Assembly (NCBI RefSeq): GCF_013912005.1
Contig: NZ_JACESB010000010.1
Coordinates: forward strand, 1-64,000
Source of the DNA: Brevundimonas sp.
GTDB lineage: Bacteria; Pseudomonadota; Alphaproteobacteria; Caulobacterales; Caulobacteraceae
Length of the DNA stretch: 64,000 nucleotides
Direction of reading: 5' to 3'
Positions 26,758 to 35,476 of the stretch are shown here, piece by piece. The position numbers were made by a program, and so were the translations under genes. Below the pieces are notes generated by a model. That model saw nothing but the letters and a program-made list of their open reading frames with translations. It made no database searches and was not told the origin of the DNA. The stretch's first letter is position 1. Each line of letters opens with the position of its first letter.

Positions 26758-28536
26758 TCAGCTCGCCGACGCGAGCGGTTCGCCGCCCGTCCGTTCGGCG
26801 ACGGCGACCTCGGCGCCCGTCGGCAGGCCGCCTTTGCGGGCGAGGGCGGCGAAGGCTCCGTCCCGTGAGATCAGCTCACGGAACGTTCCGCTTTCGGCGA
26901 TGCGCCCCTTGTCCATCACCACGATCAGGTCGGCGTCGATGATGGTCGAAAGCCGGTGGGCGATCAGGAAGGTGGTCCGGCCGGCGGCCGCCGCGTCCAG
27001 CGCCTGCTTGACCTTCATCTCCGTCACCGTGTCGAGGGCGCTCGTCGCCTCGTCAAGGATGAGGATCGGGGCGTTCTTGAGGATGGCCCGGGCGATGGCG
27101 AGCCGCTGGCGTTCGCCGCCGGAGAGCAGACGACCGCCTTCGCCGATGACAAAGGCGTAGCCGCCGGGTTTGGCGACGATGAAGTCGTGGGCCTCGGCGG
27201 CCCGCGCCGCCGCCTCGAGTTCCGCGTCCGTCGCGTCCGGCCGCGCCAGCCTCAGGTTGTCGGCGATCGAGCGGTTGAACAGGCCGGCGTCCTGGAACAC
27301 CACCCCGATCGCCTCCCGCAGCGAGGCGATGGTCACCCGGCGGATGTCCTGGCCGTCGATGAGGATGCGGCCGGTGGCCGGTTCACGCTGGCGCTGAAGC
27401 AGGTTCATCAGGGTCGTCTTGCCCGCCCCGCTCGATCCGACCAGCGCCACCTTCGAGCCGGCGGGCACGCGCAGGTCGATGTCGAACACGCCCATGTGGG
27501 TGTCCATGAACCAGTGGCTGACGCGCTCGAAGACGATCTCACCCCGGACGTCGACGAGGGGAACGGCGTCCGGGGCGTCCGCGAACTCCTGGCGGGTGTC
27601 CATCAGATCGAACAGGCCCTGCAGCGTCGGCGCCTGCACGAAGACGCGGGCGAACGACGCCGAGAGCTGGTCCAGACGGCCGATGAGCAGTCCCGCGAAG
27701 CCGATGAAGCTGACGATCTCCCCGACCGTGACGCGCCCCGCCGCCAGCAGGAGGGCCCCGGTCGCGAACAGGCTGACCATCGCCAGGGTGGAGGCCCCGC
27801 GGGTCATCACCATCAGCACCGCCCACCAGCTGAGCACCGGATACTGGGCCCCCAGCAGGCGGGCGGTCATGCTGCGCAGATCGGCCCCCTCCGTCGGGGC
27901 GCGCATGTACGCCTGGATCACGCCGACGTTGGCGATCACGTCTCCGATGCGGCTGGAGACGGCCTGGTGGTGCTGTTCGACCTGCGCCTGCCCGGCCTCC
28001 GTCTTGCCGACCACCAGCCAGCTGACGGCGACGTAGACGACGGCCAGGGCCACGAGCACCGAAGCGAGGATCGGATCGATCCAGAAGGCCAGCGGCAGGA
28101 GGAGCACCAGGCTGACGAGGGCGGGCTGCTGCTCCCTGAAGAAGGACAGGATCAGGGCGAACAGGGCGTCGCCGCCCGTGAGCATGGCCCGGATGATGCG
28201 GCCGGTGCCCTTTTCGGACACGAAGGGGGCCGGCAGGGTGACGGCCCGGTCGAAGGCCTCGTTCATCGCCGCGAGCCGCCGACGGTGCGACATCCGGTCG
28301 GCGAGAAGCGAGACCAGGGCCGACCCGGCGATGCTCACCATGCCGAGCGCCGCCCACAGGCCGATGAGCCGCCACGGCCCGGCGCCACGCGTCAGGGCGT
28401 CGACCACCCGCCCGAACAGCACCGGCTCCACCACGGCGAGGCCGCCGAGGACGAGATTGCCGACGGCGAGCGCCGTCGCCCGGCGCAGATCGGGGCGCAG
28501 CAGGCGGAGCGCGCGAAGGTAGAGGCGGAGGATCAT
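26758..28536 (-). CDS. NdvA/ChvA-like ABC exporter (beta-glucan exporter family)
   Basis: A 592-aa fused ABC exporter, almost the same length as rhizobial NdvA (about 588). The start at 28536 (MILRLYLRALRLLRPDLR) mirrors the NdvA N-terminus, and the membrane domain shares its distinctive pieces: VEPVLFGRVVDALT, GQAQVEQHHQAVSSRI, AQYPVLSWWAV and VGEIVSFIGFAGLLI. The ATPase part has GSSGAGKTTL, LSGGERQR, ILILDEATS and AHRLS. NdvA moves cyclic beta-1,2-glucan to the periplasm; no glucan synthase gene is nearby, so the cargo here may be another glycan. It is divergent from galE with 133 bases between starts. Confidence 0.86.
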   Translation of the reverse strand: MILRLYLRALRLLRPDLRRATALAVGNLVLGGLAVVEPVLFGRVVDALTRGAGPWRLIGLWAALGMVSIAGSALVSLLADRMSHRRRLAAMNEAFDRAVTLPAPFVSEKGTGRIIRAMLTGGDALFALILSFFREQQPALVSLVLLLPLAFWIDPILASVLVALAVVYVAVSWLVVGKTEAGQAQVEQHHQAVSSRIGDVIANVGVIQAYMRAPTEGADLRSMTARLLGAQYPVLSWWAVLMVMTRGASTLAMVSLFATGALLLAAGRVTVGEIVSFIGFAGLLIGRLDQLSASFARVFVQAPTLQGLFDLMDTRQEFADAPDAVPLVDVRGEIVFERVSHWFMDTHMGVFDIDLRVPAGSKVALVGSSGAGKTTLMNLLQRQREPATGRILIDGQDIRRVTIASLREAIGVVFQDAGLFNRSIADNLRLARPDATDAELEAAARAAEAHDFIVAKPGGYAFVIGEGGRLLSGGERQRLAIARAILKNAPILILDEATSALDTVTEMKVKQALDAAAAGRTTFLIAHRLSTIIDADLIVVMDKGRIAESGTFRELISRDGAFAALARKGGLPTGAEVAVAERTGGEPLASAS

Positions 28537-28669
28537 GCAGGCTCCGGTGTCCCGCCCGCCAACCGTCCGCCGGGCGAATGGTTGCTCCGACGCGCGTCTG
28601 CGTCGGGCCGCCGACACAGGAACCACCGCCGGGGCCGGGGGTTGGCCCAGCCTTCGACGGGAGTAAGGC

Positions 28670-29701
28670 ATGAGCGACGGACGGCGGGTTCTCGTGACAG
28701 GCGGCGCGGGATACATCGGCTCGCACACGGCCAAGGCGCTTGCGCGGGCGGGGCACACGCCCGTCGTCTTCGACGACCTCAGCAACGGCCACCGGGAGGC
28801 GGTCCGCTGGGGACCTCTGGTCGTCGGCGACATCCGCGACCGGGCGGCCGTGGAGGCCTGCCTGCGCGAACACCGCATCGACAGCGTCATCAATTTCGCC
28901 GGTCTGATCGAGGTCGGACGCTCGGTCCACGACCCGGCGGTCTTCTGGGACGTCAACCTCGGCGGGGTCGCCGTCGTGCTCGAGGCGATGCGGGCCTGCG
29001 GCGTCGAGCGGCTGGTGTTCTCGTCGACGGCGGCCGTCTACGGCCAGCCCGACGCGGCGTCGCTGGCGCCTCTGCGGGAGACGCTGCCGACCCAGCCGAT
29101 CAATCCCTACGGCGACAGCAAGCTCGCCGCCGAGCGCCTCATCGCCGCCTCGGCCCGGGCCTACGGCGTCCGCGGCGTGGCCCTTCGCTACTTCAACGCA
29201 TGCGGGGCGGACGCCGAGGGCGAGATCGGCGAGGCGCACGCGCCCGAGAGCCATCTCATTCCGCTGGCGATCGAGGCGGCGCTGGGATTCGGCCCGGCGC
29301 TGACCGTCTTCGGACAGGACTTCCCCACCCCCGACGGCGCCTGCATCCGGGACTACATCCACGTGTCCGATCTGGCGCGGGCGCATGTGCTGGCGCTGGA
29401 CGTCGACCCCGGCCCCGACGGCTTCGTGGCGATGAATCTCGGCACGGGCCGGGGCTTCTCGGTTCTCGAGGTGGTCGAGGCGGTGGCGCGGGCGGTGGGC
29501 CGGCCGACGCCGTTCTCCGTCGGCGCCCGCCGACCGGGGGATCCGGCCTGCCTCGTCGCCGACGCCGGCCGCGCCCGCGAGCGGCTCGACTGGCGGCCGT
29601 CCTTCACCAGTCTCGACGAAATCGTGGCCACGGCCGTGGCGTGGCGGCGCCGTCCGGCGTTCGGCGACCGGCTGCTGGCGACGACGCGGGAGGTTGCGTG
29701 A
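28670..29701 (+). CDS. galE: UDP-glucose 4-epimerase
   Basis: A 343-aa short-chain dehydrogenase-fold enzyme interconverting UDP-glucose and UDP-galactose. N-terminal NAD motif TGGAGYIGSH, FSSTAAVYG, the catalytic NPYGDSK (Y-x3-K), RYFNACGAD and RDYIHVSDLARAH are all GalE hallmarks. It is the first gene of a plus-strand cluster; its stop overlaps the GTG start of the next gene. With the mutase domain downstream it would feed UDP-galactose to UDP-galactofuranose. Confidence 0.95.
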   Translation: MSDGRRVLVTGGAGYIGSHTAKALARAGHTPVVFDDLSNGHREAVRWGPLVVGDIRDRAAVEACLREHRIDSVINFAGLIEVGRSVHDPAVFWDVNLGGVAVVLEAMRACGVERLVFSSTAAVYGQPDAASLAPLRETLPTQPINPYGDSKLAAERLIAASARAYGVRGVALRYFNACGADAEGEIGEAHAPESHLIPLAIEAALGFGPALTVFGQDFPTPDGACIRDYIHVSDLARAHVLALDVDPGPDGFVAMNLGTGRGFSVLEVVEAVARAVGRPTPFSVGARRPGDPACLVADAGRARERLDWRPSFTSLDEIVATAVAWRRRPAFGDRLLATTREVA

Positions 29702-30999
29702 GCGGTCTGGAGCTCTGGGGCGGGCATGAATGCACCGTCAACCGCGTGGGCGACGCCTGGCTCGACCAGACCCGCCTGTCGGGCCACCAGGAGCGGCCGG
29801 GCGATCTCGACCGCTTCGCCCGGCTCGGCCTGAAGGCCCTCCGCTATCCCCTTCTGTGGGAACGCACCGAGGTGGAGCCCGGCCGCTTCGACTGGAGCTG
29901 GGCCGACGAGCGACTCGGGCGGATGCGCGCGCTGGACCTGCGCCCGGTCGCCGGTCTGGTGCACCATGGCTCGGGGCCGGCGTGGACGGACCTGCTGGAC
30001 CCCGGCTTCGCGCCCGGACTGGCGCGATACGCAGCCGCCGCGGCGCGCCGGTATCCATGGGTGGAGGACTGGACGCCGGTGAACGAGCCGCTGACCACCG
30101 CCCGGTTCAGCGCCCTGTACGGCCACTGGCACCCGCACGCCCGGGACGAGGCGTCCTTCTGGCTGGCGCTGCTGAACCAGATCGACGGCGTCCGTCTGGC
30201 GATGCAGGCGATCCGCGAGGTGAACCCGGCGGCGCGGCTGGTGCAGACCGAGGATTTCGGCTGGACCTGGGGCACTGACCCGTGTGCGGCCCAGGTGCGG
30301 CACGACAACGCGCGACGGCTGATGACATGGGATCTTCTGACCGGACGGGTGGTCCCGGAGCATCCTCTGTGGCTGCGGCTGGAGCGGCTGGGCTTCGGAC
30401 GCCGGCTCGACGCGATCGCCGAGGCGCCCTGCCCCCCGGACCTGCTGGGGCTCAATCACTACGTGACCAGCGACCGCTTCCTCGATCACCGCCTCGAGCG
30501 CTATCCGGAGCGCTCGCACGGCGGAAACGGCGAGATCGCCTTCGCCGACGTCGAGGCCGTGCGGGTGCTGGCCGACTATCCCTGCGGCTGGCGGCGCAGC
30601 CTCGAGGCCGTGTGGGGCCGGTACGGCCTGCCGGTCGCCGTCACGGAGTGCCACCTCGGCTGCACCCCGGACCAGCAGCAGCGGTGGCTCTCCGCCTGCT
30701 GGCGCGCCGCCCTCGAGGCGCGGCGGGAAGGGATCGACGTGCGGGCGGTCACCGTCTGGGCGCTGCTCGGAAGCCATGACTGGGACAGCCTCCTGACCCG
30801 CTGGGTCGGCAGCTATGAAGCCGGGGTGTTCGACGTCTCGACGGGGACCCCGGAGGCGACGCCGCTGGCGGCGCTGGTGCGCCGGCTCGCCGCCGGCGAA
30901 ACCCCGCCGGTCGGCGCCGCCGGCTGGTGGGAGCAGGCGGAACGGCTGCTCTACCCCCCGTGCGAGGCTCCGCCGGAAATGTCGGTGGGCCGACATTGA
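29698..30999 (+). CDS. GH1-like (family 1 glycosidase-fold) protein
   Basis: A 433-aa cytoplasmic protein starting at GTG 29698, which overlaps the galE stop in a GTGA. It has a (beta/alpha)8 glycosidase layout: LWERTEVEPGRFDWSWAD, the acid/base motif WTPVNEPLTTARFS, LLGLNHYVTSDRFLD, and the nucleophile candidate in AVTECHLGC (TEC instead of the usual TENG). Relatives occur next to, or fused with, sugar-nucleotide enzymes in glycan clusters rather than in catabolic loci. No signal peptide. Its job, editing or transferring sugars in the galactofuranose pathway, is inferred from position only. Confidence 0.82.
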   Translation: MSGLELWGGHECTVNRVGDAWLDQTRLSGHQERPGDLDRFARLGLKALRYPLLWERTEVEPGRFDWSWADERLGRMRALDLRPVAGLVHHGSGPAWTDLLDPGFAPGLARYAAAAARRYPWVEDWTPVNEPLTTARFSALYGHWHPHARDEASFWLALLNQIDGVRLAMQAIREVNPAARLVQTEDFGWTWGTDPCAAQVRHDNARRLMTWDLLTGRVVPEHPLWLRLERLGFGRRLDAIAEAPCPPDLLGLNHYVTSDRFLDHRLERYPERSHGGNGEIAFADVEAVRVLADYPCGWRRSLEAVWGRYGLPVAVTECHLGCTPDQQQRWLSACWRAALEARREGIDVRAVTVWALLGSHDWDSLLTRWVGSYEAGVFDVSTGTPEATPLAALVRRLAAGETPPVGAAGWWEQAERLLYPPCEAPPEMSVGRH

Positions 31000-31090
31000 C
31001 GTCTGCAAAAGACAAGCTTTTTCAATAGCGTGCAACCAATGTGCGTGTCAGCGGTTGGGGGAGTCCATTCCCTCCCGCGAAAGAGCCCCC

Positions 31091-33460
31091 ATGGACCGCA
31101 CATCGAGCCCGACGCAGAGCGCAGTCGTTATCGAACTGGGCAAGCCGCACGAGCGGGCCGATCCGATTGTCTGCCTTTCGCACCTGCGTTGGGACTTCGT
31201 GTTCCAGCGGCCGCAGCACCTGATGTCCCGCTTCGCCGCCAACCGGACCGTGCTGGTGTTCGAGGAGCCGCTGCCGGCGGAACCCGGGGCCGCCATGGGG
31301 ATCGATCTCCGGACCTGCGCCGAAAGCGGCGTGATCGTCGCCACCCCGCGGCTGCCGGACGGCCTCGAGGGCGCCTGCCGCAACGCCGTGCTGCGCCAGC
31401 TCCTCGACGAGGCCCTCGCCGCCCACCGGATCGAGCGGCCGGTCCTGTGGTACTACACGCCGATGATGCTGCCGCTGGCGCGGCACATCGAAGCTGCGGC
31501 GGTCGTGTACGACTGCATGGACGAGCTCGCGAACTTCAGGTTCGCCCCGCCGGAGCTGACCACCCTGGAAGGTGAGCTGTTCGCCACGGCCGACGTGGTG
31601 TTCACCGGCGGCCACAGCCTGTTCGAGGCCAAGCAGCACCTCCACGGCAACATCCACCCGTTCCCCTCCAGCGTGGATCGCGCCCACTTCGCCACGGCGC
31701 GCGAGCTCAACCGCGCCGGCGGCGACCGGCGGCCCCGGTTCGGCTTCTACGGGGTCATCGACGAGCGGATGGATCTCGAGCTGATCGCCGGAGTCGCCGA
31801 CGCCCGCCCCGACTGGGATCTGGAGATGGTCGGTCCCGTGGTGAAGATCGCCCCGGAGAGCCTCCCCCGGCGGGCGAACATCGCCTGGACGGGCCAGAAG
31901 ACCTACGACGACCTGCCCGACTGCCTCGCGGACTGGGACGTGGCCCTGATGCCGTTCGCGATCAACGAGTCGACCCGCTTCATCAGCCCCACCAAGACGC
32001 CGGAATACCTCTCCGCCGGCCGGCCGGTGGTGTCGACGCCTGTCCGGGACGTCGTGCGCCACTACGGCGACCTGGAGGCGGTGCGGATCGCCGCCGACGT
32101 CGAGAGTTTCGTCGAGAGCTGCGAGACGGCGCTGGCTCTCGCTCGCGGCGAAGAGGCGGGCTGGCTTGAGGACGTCGATGCCGTGCTCGCCAGCCTGTCG
32201 TGGGACCAGACCCAGCTTCGCATGTCGGCGCTGATCGACTCCGCGGCCGAGCGGCGGTCGTTCGCCATCCAGCGGCCGGCGGTCGCCGCTCCCTCGGTCT
32301 GGCCGGCGTTGCGCCGCTCCCACTACGACGCCCTCGTGGTCGGCGCCGGCTTCGCCGGTTCCGTGATGGCCGAGCGACTCGCGTCCCAGGGCCAGAAGGT
32401 GCTGCTCATCGACCGTCGGCCGCACATCGCCGGCAACGCGTTCGACCGGCTCGACGCCGCCGGCGTGCTGATCCACCAGTACGGGCCGCACATCTTCCAC
32501 ACGAACTCGGCCGAGATCTTCGACTATCTGTCCCGCTTCACCGAGTGGCGGCCGTACGAGCACCGGGTGCTGGCGCAGGTTGGCGAGCAGCTCGTGCCGA
32601 TGCCGATCAACCGCACCACGCTGAACGCCCTCTACGAGCTGGACCTGCGGTCGGACGAGCAGGCCGAGGCCTTCCTCGCCTCCCGCGCCGAGCCGGTCGA
32701 GCGCATCCGCACCTCGGAGGACGTGGTCGTCAACGCCATTGGCCGCGAGCTCTACGAGACCTTCTTCCGCGGCTACACCCGCAAGCAGTGGGGCCTGGAT
32801 CCGTCGGAGCTGGACAGGTCGGTGACGGCGCGGGTGCCCACGCGGACCAACACCGACGACCGCTACTTCACGGACGCCTTCCAGGCCATGCCGCTGCACG
32901 GCTACACCCGCATGTTCGAGAACATGCTCGATCACGACGGGATCGATATCGAGACCGGGGTGGAGTACCGCGACGTCGTGGACGAGGTCCTGCACGACCG
33001 CCTGATCTTCACCGGCCCGATCGACGAGTTCTTCGACCACCGCTACGGCGAGCTGCCCTACCGCTCGCTGAGGTTCCGCCACGAGACGCTCGATCAGGAG
33101 TGGTTCCAGCCGGTCGCGACCGTGAACTACCCGGCCGAGACCACCCCCTACACCCGGGTCACCGAGTACAAGCACCTGACGGGCCAGACCCACGACCGCA
33201 CGAGCGTCACCTACGAGTATCCGGCGGCGGAAGGGGATCCCTACTATCCGATCCCCCGGCCCGAGAACCAGGCGCTCTTCAAGAAGTACGAGGCTCTCGC
33301 GGCCACCCGGCCCGAGGTGGCGTTCGTGGGCCGGCTGGCGACCTACCGCTACTACAACATGGACCAGGTCACCGGGCAGGCGCTGGCCGCCTGGCGCCGT
33401 CTCCCCCCGCTCGGCCAGTCGGCCGCGGCGTCCGGAGAGGCGGCGATCGCGGGAGGCTGA
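31091..33460 (+). CDS. Glycosyltransferase-UDP-galactopyranose mutase fusion
   Basis: A 789-aa two-domain protein. Residues about 25-385 form a GT-B glycosyltransferase (SHLRWDFVFQRPQHLMSRF, DCMDELANF, PTKTPEYLSAGRPVVST as donor-site region). Residues about 411-775 are a full UDP-galactopyranose mutase: FAD motif VGAGFAGSVMAERLA (G418, G420, G423), YGPHIFHTNS, FFRGYTRKQWGLD and RLATYRYYNMDQ. The mutase makes UDP-Galf from UDP-Gal, the attached transferase would then use it. Usually these are separate proteins; the join by a short Ala/Pro linker leaves no internal start required. Start at 31091 is the first ATG that gives the family N-terminus. A terminator follows at once. Confidence 0.9.
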   Translation: MDRTSSPTQSAVVIELGKPHERADPIVCLSHLRWDFVFQRPQHLMSRFAANRTVLVFEEPLPAEPGAAMGIDLRTCAESGVIVATPRLPDGLEGACRNAVLRQLLDEALAAHRIERPVLWYYTPMMLPLARHIEAAAVVYDCMDELANFRFAPPELTTLEGELFATADVVFTGGHSLFEAKQHLHGNIHPFPSSVDRAHFATARELNRAGGDRRPRFGFYGVIDERMDLELIAGVADARPDWDLEMVGPVVKIAPESLPRRANIAWTGQKTYDDLPDCLADWDVALMPFAINESTRFISPTKTPEYLSAGRPVVSTPVRDVVRHYGDLEAVRIAADVESFVESCETALALARGEEAGWLEDVDAVLASLSWDQTQLRMSALIDSAAERRSFAIQRPAVAAPSVWPALRRSHYDALVVGAGFAGSVMAERLASQGQKVLLIDRRPHIAGNAFDRLDAAGVLIHQYGPHIFHTNSAEIFDYLSRFTEWRPYEHRVLAQVGEQLVPMPINRTTLNALYELDLRSDEQAEAFLASRAEPVERIRTSEDVVVNAIGRELYETFFRGYTRKQWGLDPSELDRSVTARVPTRTNTDDRYFTDAFQAMPLHGYTRMFENMLDHDGIDIETGVEYRDVVDEVLHDRLIFTGPIDEFFDHRYGELPYRSLRFRHETLDQEWFQPVATVNYPAETTPYTRVTEYKHLTGQTHDRTSVTYEYPAAEGDPYYPIPRPENQALFKKYEALAATRPEVAFVGRLATYRYYNMDQVTGQALAAWRRLPPLGQSAAASGEAAIAGG

Positions 33461-33461
33461 G

Positions 33462-33494
33462 CGGGGCCGGGGCCGCCGCGCGGCCCCGTTTGTT
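33462..33494 (+). terminator. Intrinsic terminator after the GT-mutase gene
   Basis: Perfect 8-bp stem CGGGGCCG (33462-33469) and CGGCCCCG (33481-33488) followed by TTTGTT, beginning two bases after the stop codon. It closes the galE-GH1-GT/mutase transcript and marks the left edge of the AT-richer block. Confidence 0.85.
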
Positions 33495-33555
33495 CCCGGG
33501 AAGCGGCGGCCTGCCGGTCCGACGCGGCGTCGCCCGCGTCGGGTCACCGGGGGCA

Positions 33556-33780
33556 TATGAGGCGGGTTCCTACTTCTTCGAGTGGGAACGGGAATGGCGG
33601 GTGCTGGGAGACTTCAGATTCAATCCGGAGAACGTCGCGTTCCTGATTATCCCTGAAGAACTCCACGAAGCGGCACGCTCGTTCTTTGAGTCGGTGCGCG
33701 ATGACAACACCGGCCCGGTTTACGAATGCCCCTACATCGATCCCTATTGGACGGAGTTACCAGCGGACCTTCCCTTCTAA
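33556..33780 (+). pseudogene. C-terminal remnant of a larger protein
   Basis: About 75 codons read as a well-formed protein end (EWEREWRVLGDF, FLIIPEELHEAARSFFESV, CPYIDPYWTEL, stop at 33778-33780), but no start codon or upstream coding fits; the frame before it is GC-rich antisense-like sequence. The EWEREWRV box and the strand-helix after it recall the C-termini of small hypothetical proteins found in defence or mobile islands; I cannot name the family. Base composition matches the following island genes, so this looks like the broken left edge of the acquired block. The rest of 33461-33806 holds only the terminator and a short spacer. Confidence 0.6.
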
Positions 33781-33806
33781 CGGGAGTCAGCTCCCGCCAT
33801 CACCAT

Positions 33807-34370
33807 CTAGTCCTCGACCTCGTTAGCCCCGGAAGGGATCGGGTCATCGGCGAACATCACATAGTGGATGTGTTGCACCGCTCGGCTAAACCGAGCGGCT
33901 CGGACCGCGACCGCTTCAAGTTGTCCGGGCCAGTAGTTGCTGATCCGGTGGGTGATCCGGCCTCCATCGATCACGATCTCGTCGAACGTCGTCGGCCCAC
34001 GCGGGAGAACTTTCATGTCAGAGTGAGCCATCCGATTCCGGATGGCTCGGCTCGCCTCGTAGCGGTCCAGAATGGCTGTTCCCAGCCGTTGAAAGCGCGA
34101 CAGCGGTCCGTCGGTGGCTAGCACCTTCCGGAGATAGCTGATCCGGGCTGCGCTGCTGAAGGGCGGTGTCTCCCGAAGATCACGATACTCTGGGACCATT
34201 GAGCATCGGATCGCCACGTCCGTTAGCTTCTGCTCAACGTGGCTGTAGCTCCAGAGGATCGAAGAACGGAGGATGAGGACACGGGCGAGATCGGCGTCCT
34301 GAACCCACGGATTGATGACGGCTCGCCATTCGTAGGGCACCAACTGACTCGGCTTCAATCTACGCCCCAT
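33807..34370 (-). CDS. HEPN-like protein of the tRNA-Ser island
   Basis: A 187-aa soluble, mostly helical protein; the start is ATG 34370, with a GTG one codon earlier as alternative. The stretch IRNRMAHSD (R111-x4-H116) is the R-x4-6-H motif of HEPN domains, many of which are RNases in toxin-antitoxin and abortive-infection systems, and it sits after two predicted helices as expected. The rest (LRSSILWSYSHVEQKLTDVA, then the tail with MFADDPIPSG) I do not recognise. It is the last gene of a three-gene minus-strand operon, 30 bases after the small coiled-coil gene. A nuclease role is inference from one motif. Confidence 0.7.
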   Translation of the reverse strand: MGRRLKPSQLVPYEWRAVINPWVQDADLARVLILRSSILWSYSHVEQKLTDVAIRCSMVPEYRDLRETPPFSSAARISYLRKVLATDGPLSRFQRLGTAILDRYEASRAIRNRMAHSDMKVLPRGPTTFDEIVIDGGRITHRISNYWPGQLEAVAVRAARFSRAVQHIHYVMFADDPIPSGANEVED

Positions 34371-34400
34371 CACAACCCCAACTGCTCGCGCGCGACGGGG

Positions 34401-34622
34401 TTAAAGCCCGCCGTTCTCGATATCGGCGATGAGCTTCACATATTCCGCCTCGCTGGCCTTGAGACTCGCGAGGTGCTGCGGGGTGTAGTCTCGGAACGCC
34501 TCGCCGGGCCTCTGCGAACCGATCTTCGCGTTAGGCTGGGACCAGAACCAGATGCTTTGACGGATCGAGGCAAGCTCATCGCGAAGTTGCTGAAGTTCGT
34601 TGTCCAAATCGTCCCCCTTCAT
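34401..34622 (-). CDS. Small coiled-coil protein of the tRNA-Ser island
   Basis: A 73-aa acidic protein with a heptad-like N-terminal helix (DLDNELQQLRDELASIRQSI) and a second helix at the end (LASLKASEAEYVKLIADIE). No family recognised. Its ATG overlaps the stop of the membrane-protein gene in an ATGA, so it is made in step with it. Size and position between a membrane sensor-like and a HEPN-like protein would fit an adaptor or antitoxin, but nothing in the sequence proves it. Confidence 0.68.
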   Translation of the reverse strand: MKGDDLDNELQQLRDELASIRQSIWFWSQPNAKIGSQRPGEAFRDYTPQHLASLKASEAEYVKLIADIENGGL

Positions 34623-35416
34623 CTGACTGGATCGGGTGGCAGACCGAATGCGCGCTCATCCCAATCCCCTGCCGCCCGGACGAGAGCTTTTCGCCCTTCG
34701 CTGAGATTGTGGAAGAGAGCGTAGCGTTCATACAACCGCTTCGCACCCTCCCCTTCGCGCGTCAGCACGTTCAGTGCGATAAGGAATAACTCACTGTCTG
34801 ACAGCTGTGATCGGAGCAGGCGCACATACTGATACGACAAGTCGTCTCGAACGATGATGCGGTCATCACCGGTCTTCCCATCGAAGTGCCTCTCGGCATA
34901 ACGGACTATGTGATAGATGAAGCGGAAGAGGTTCGAGTGGTTCTTTACGTGGGCCATTACGCGCCCATACGCCTCCATCACCGTGAGCTGAGGGTCGGAG
35001 CGGGGCGCACTTTCGATGAACCCGGCTATCCTATCGACCCCGAACTGACCCTCGTGGTGATGACTTCCGTAAGTGTAAGCGACCTTCTCCAGTAGGTCAT
35101 ACCGACGTTCCAAGAGGTCTAAAAAGGAGGGCTCCGCACGAAGTCGGGCGGCCTCCGCTCGCTCCCGCCGTAGCAACTGCGTCTCTTCCGACTGAGCTTG
35201 GTAGGTCCGGTAGGCGAAGTAGGCGGCAAGCGCGGCCATCATCGCGCCAATGAAACCAAAACTGTCGCCGAACTGGCCAGTGACCGCGAAGTTTGGGGCG
35301 CCGCCATTCCGCATAGGCAGAAGTCCCGTCACCACGACGAAATAGAACCAGAGCGCGGCGGCCCCGATTGCAGCCCGGACGATCTTCGCGAACTTCTTGT
35401 TGTCGGTGCCCGTCAA
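34619..35416 (-). CDS. Two-helix membrane protein, putative phage abortive-infection family (putAbiC-like)
   Basis: A 265-aa protein starting at TTG 35416 behind a strong GGGAGGAG site. Two membrane helices (residues about 14-34 and 51-72) are followed by a charged coil (EETQLLRRERAEAARLRAE) and a cytoplasmic helical domain with FLDLLERRYDLLEKV, LFRFIYHIVRYAERHF and YVRLLRSQLSDSELFLIALN. This order, with the GDSFGFIGA motif at the second helix, matches my knowledge of the putative phage abortive-infection family putAbiC. The match is from memory of the pattern, not a search. It heads the island operon and lies 135 bases from tRNA-Ser. Confidence 0.75.
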   Translation of the reverse strand: MTGTDNKKFAKIVRAAIGAAALWFYFVVVTGLLPMRNGGAPNFAVTGQFGDSFGFIGAMMAALAAYFAYRTYQAQSEETQLLRRERAEAARLRAEPSFLDLLERRYDLLEKVAYTYGSHHHEGQFGVDRIAGFIESAPRSDPQLTVMEAYGRVMAHVKNHSNLFRFIYHIVRYAERHFDGKTGDDRIIVRDDLSYQYVRLLRSQLSDSELFLIALNVLTREGEGAKRLYERYALFHNLSEGRKALVRAAGDWDERAFGLPPDPVR

Positions 35417-35476
35417 AGCCGCTCCTCCCGAGCGCCATCCTGACGAGATTCGACGGCCCGGAAACGGCGATCCTGC

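Noticed and set aside
30996-31026. Possible promoter (TTGACG then TTCAAT) before the GT-mutase gene
   Set aside because: The spacer is 19 bases and the -10 matches only 4 of 6; the gene can be read from the upstream operon.
33490-33560. Search for a tRNA-derived att repeat at the left edge of the island
   Set aside because: No stretch matching the tRNA-Ser 3' end is visible there, so clear attL/attR cannot be assigned.
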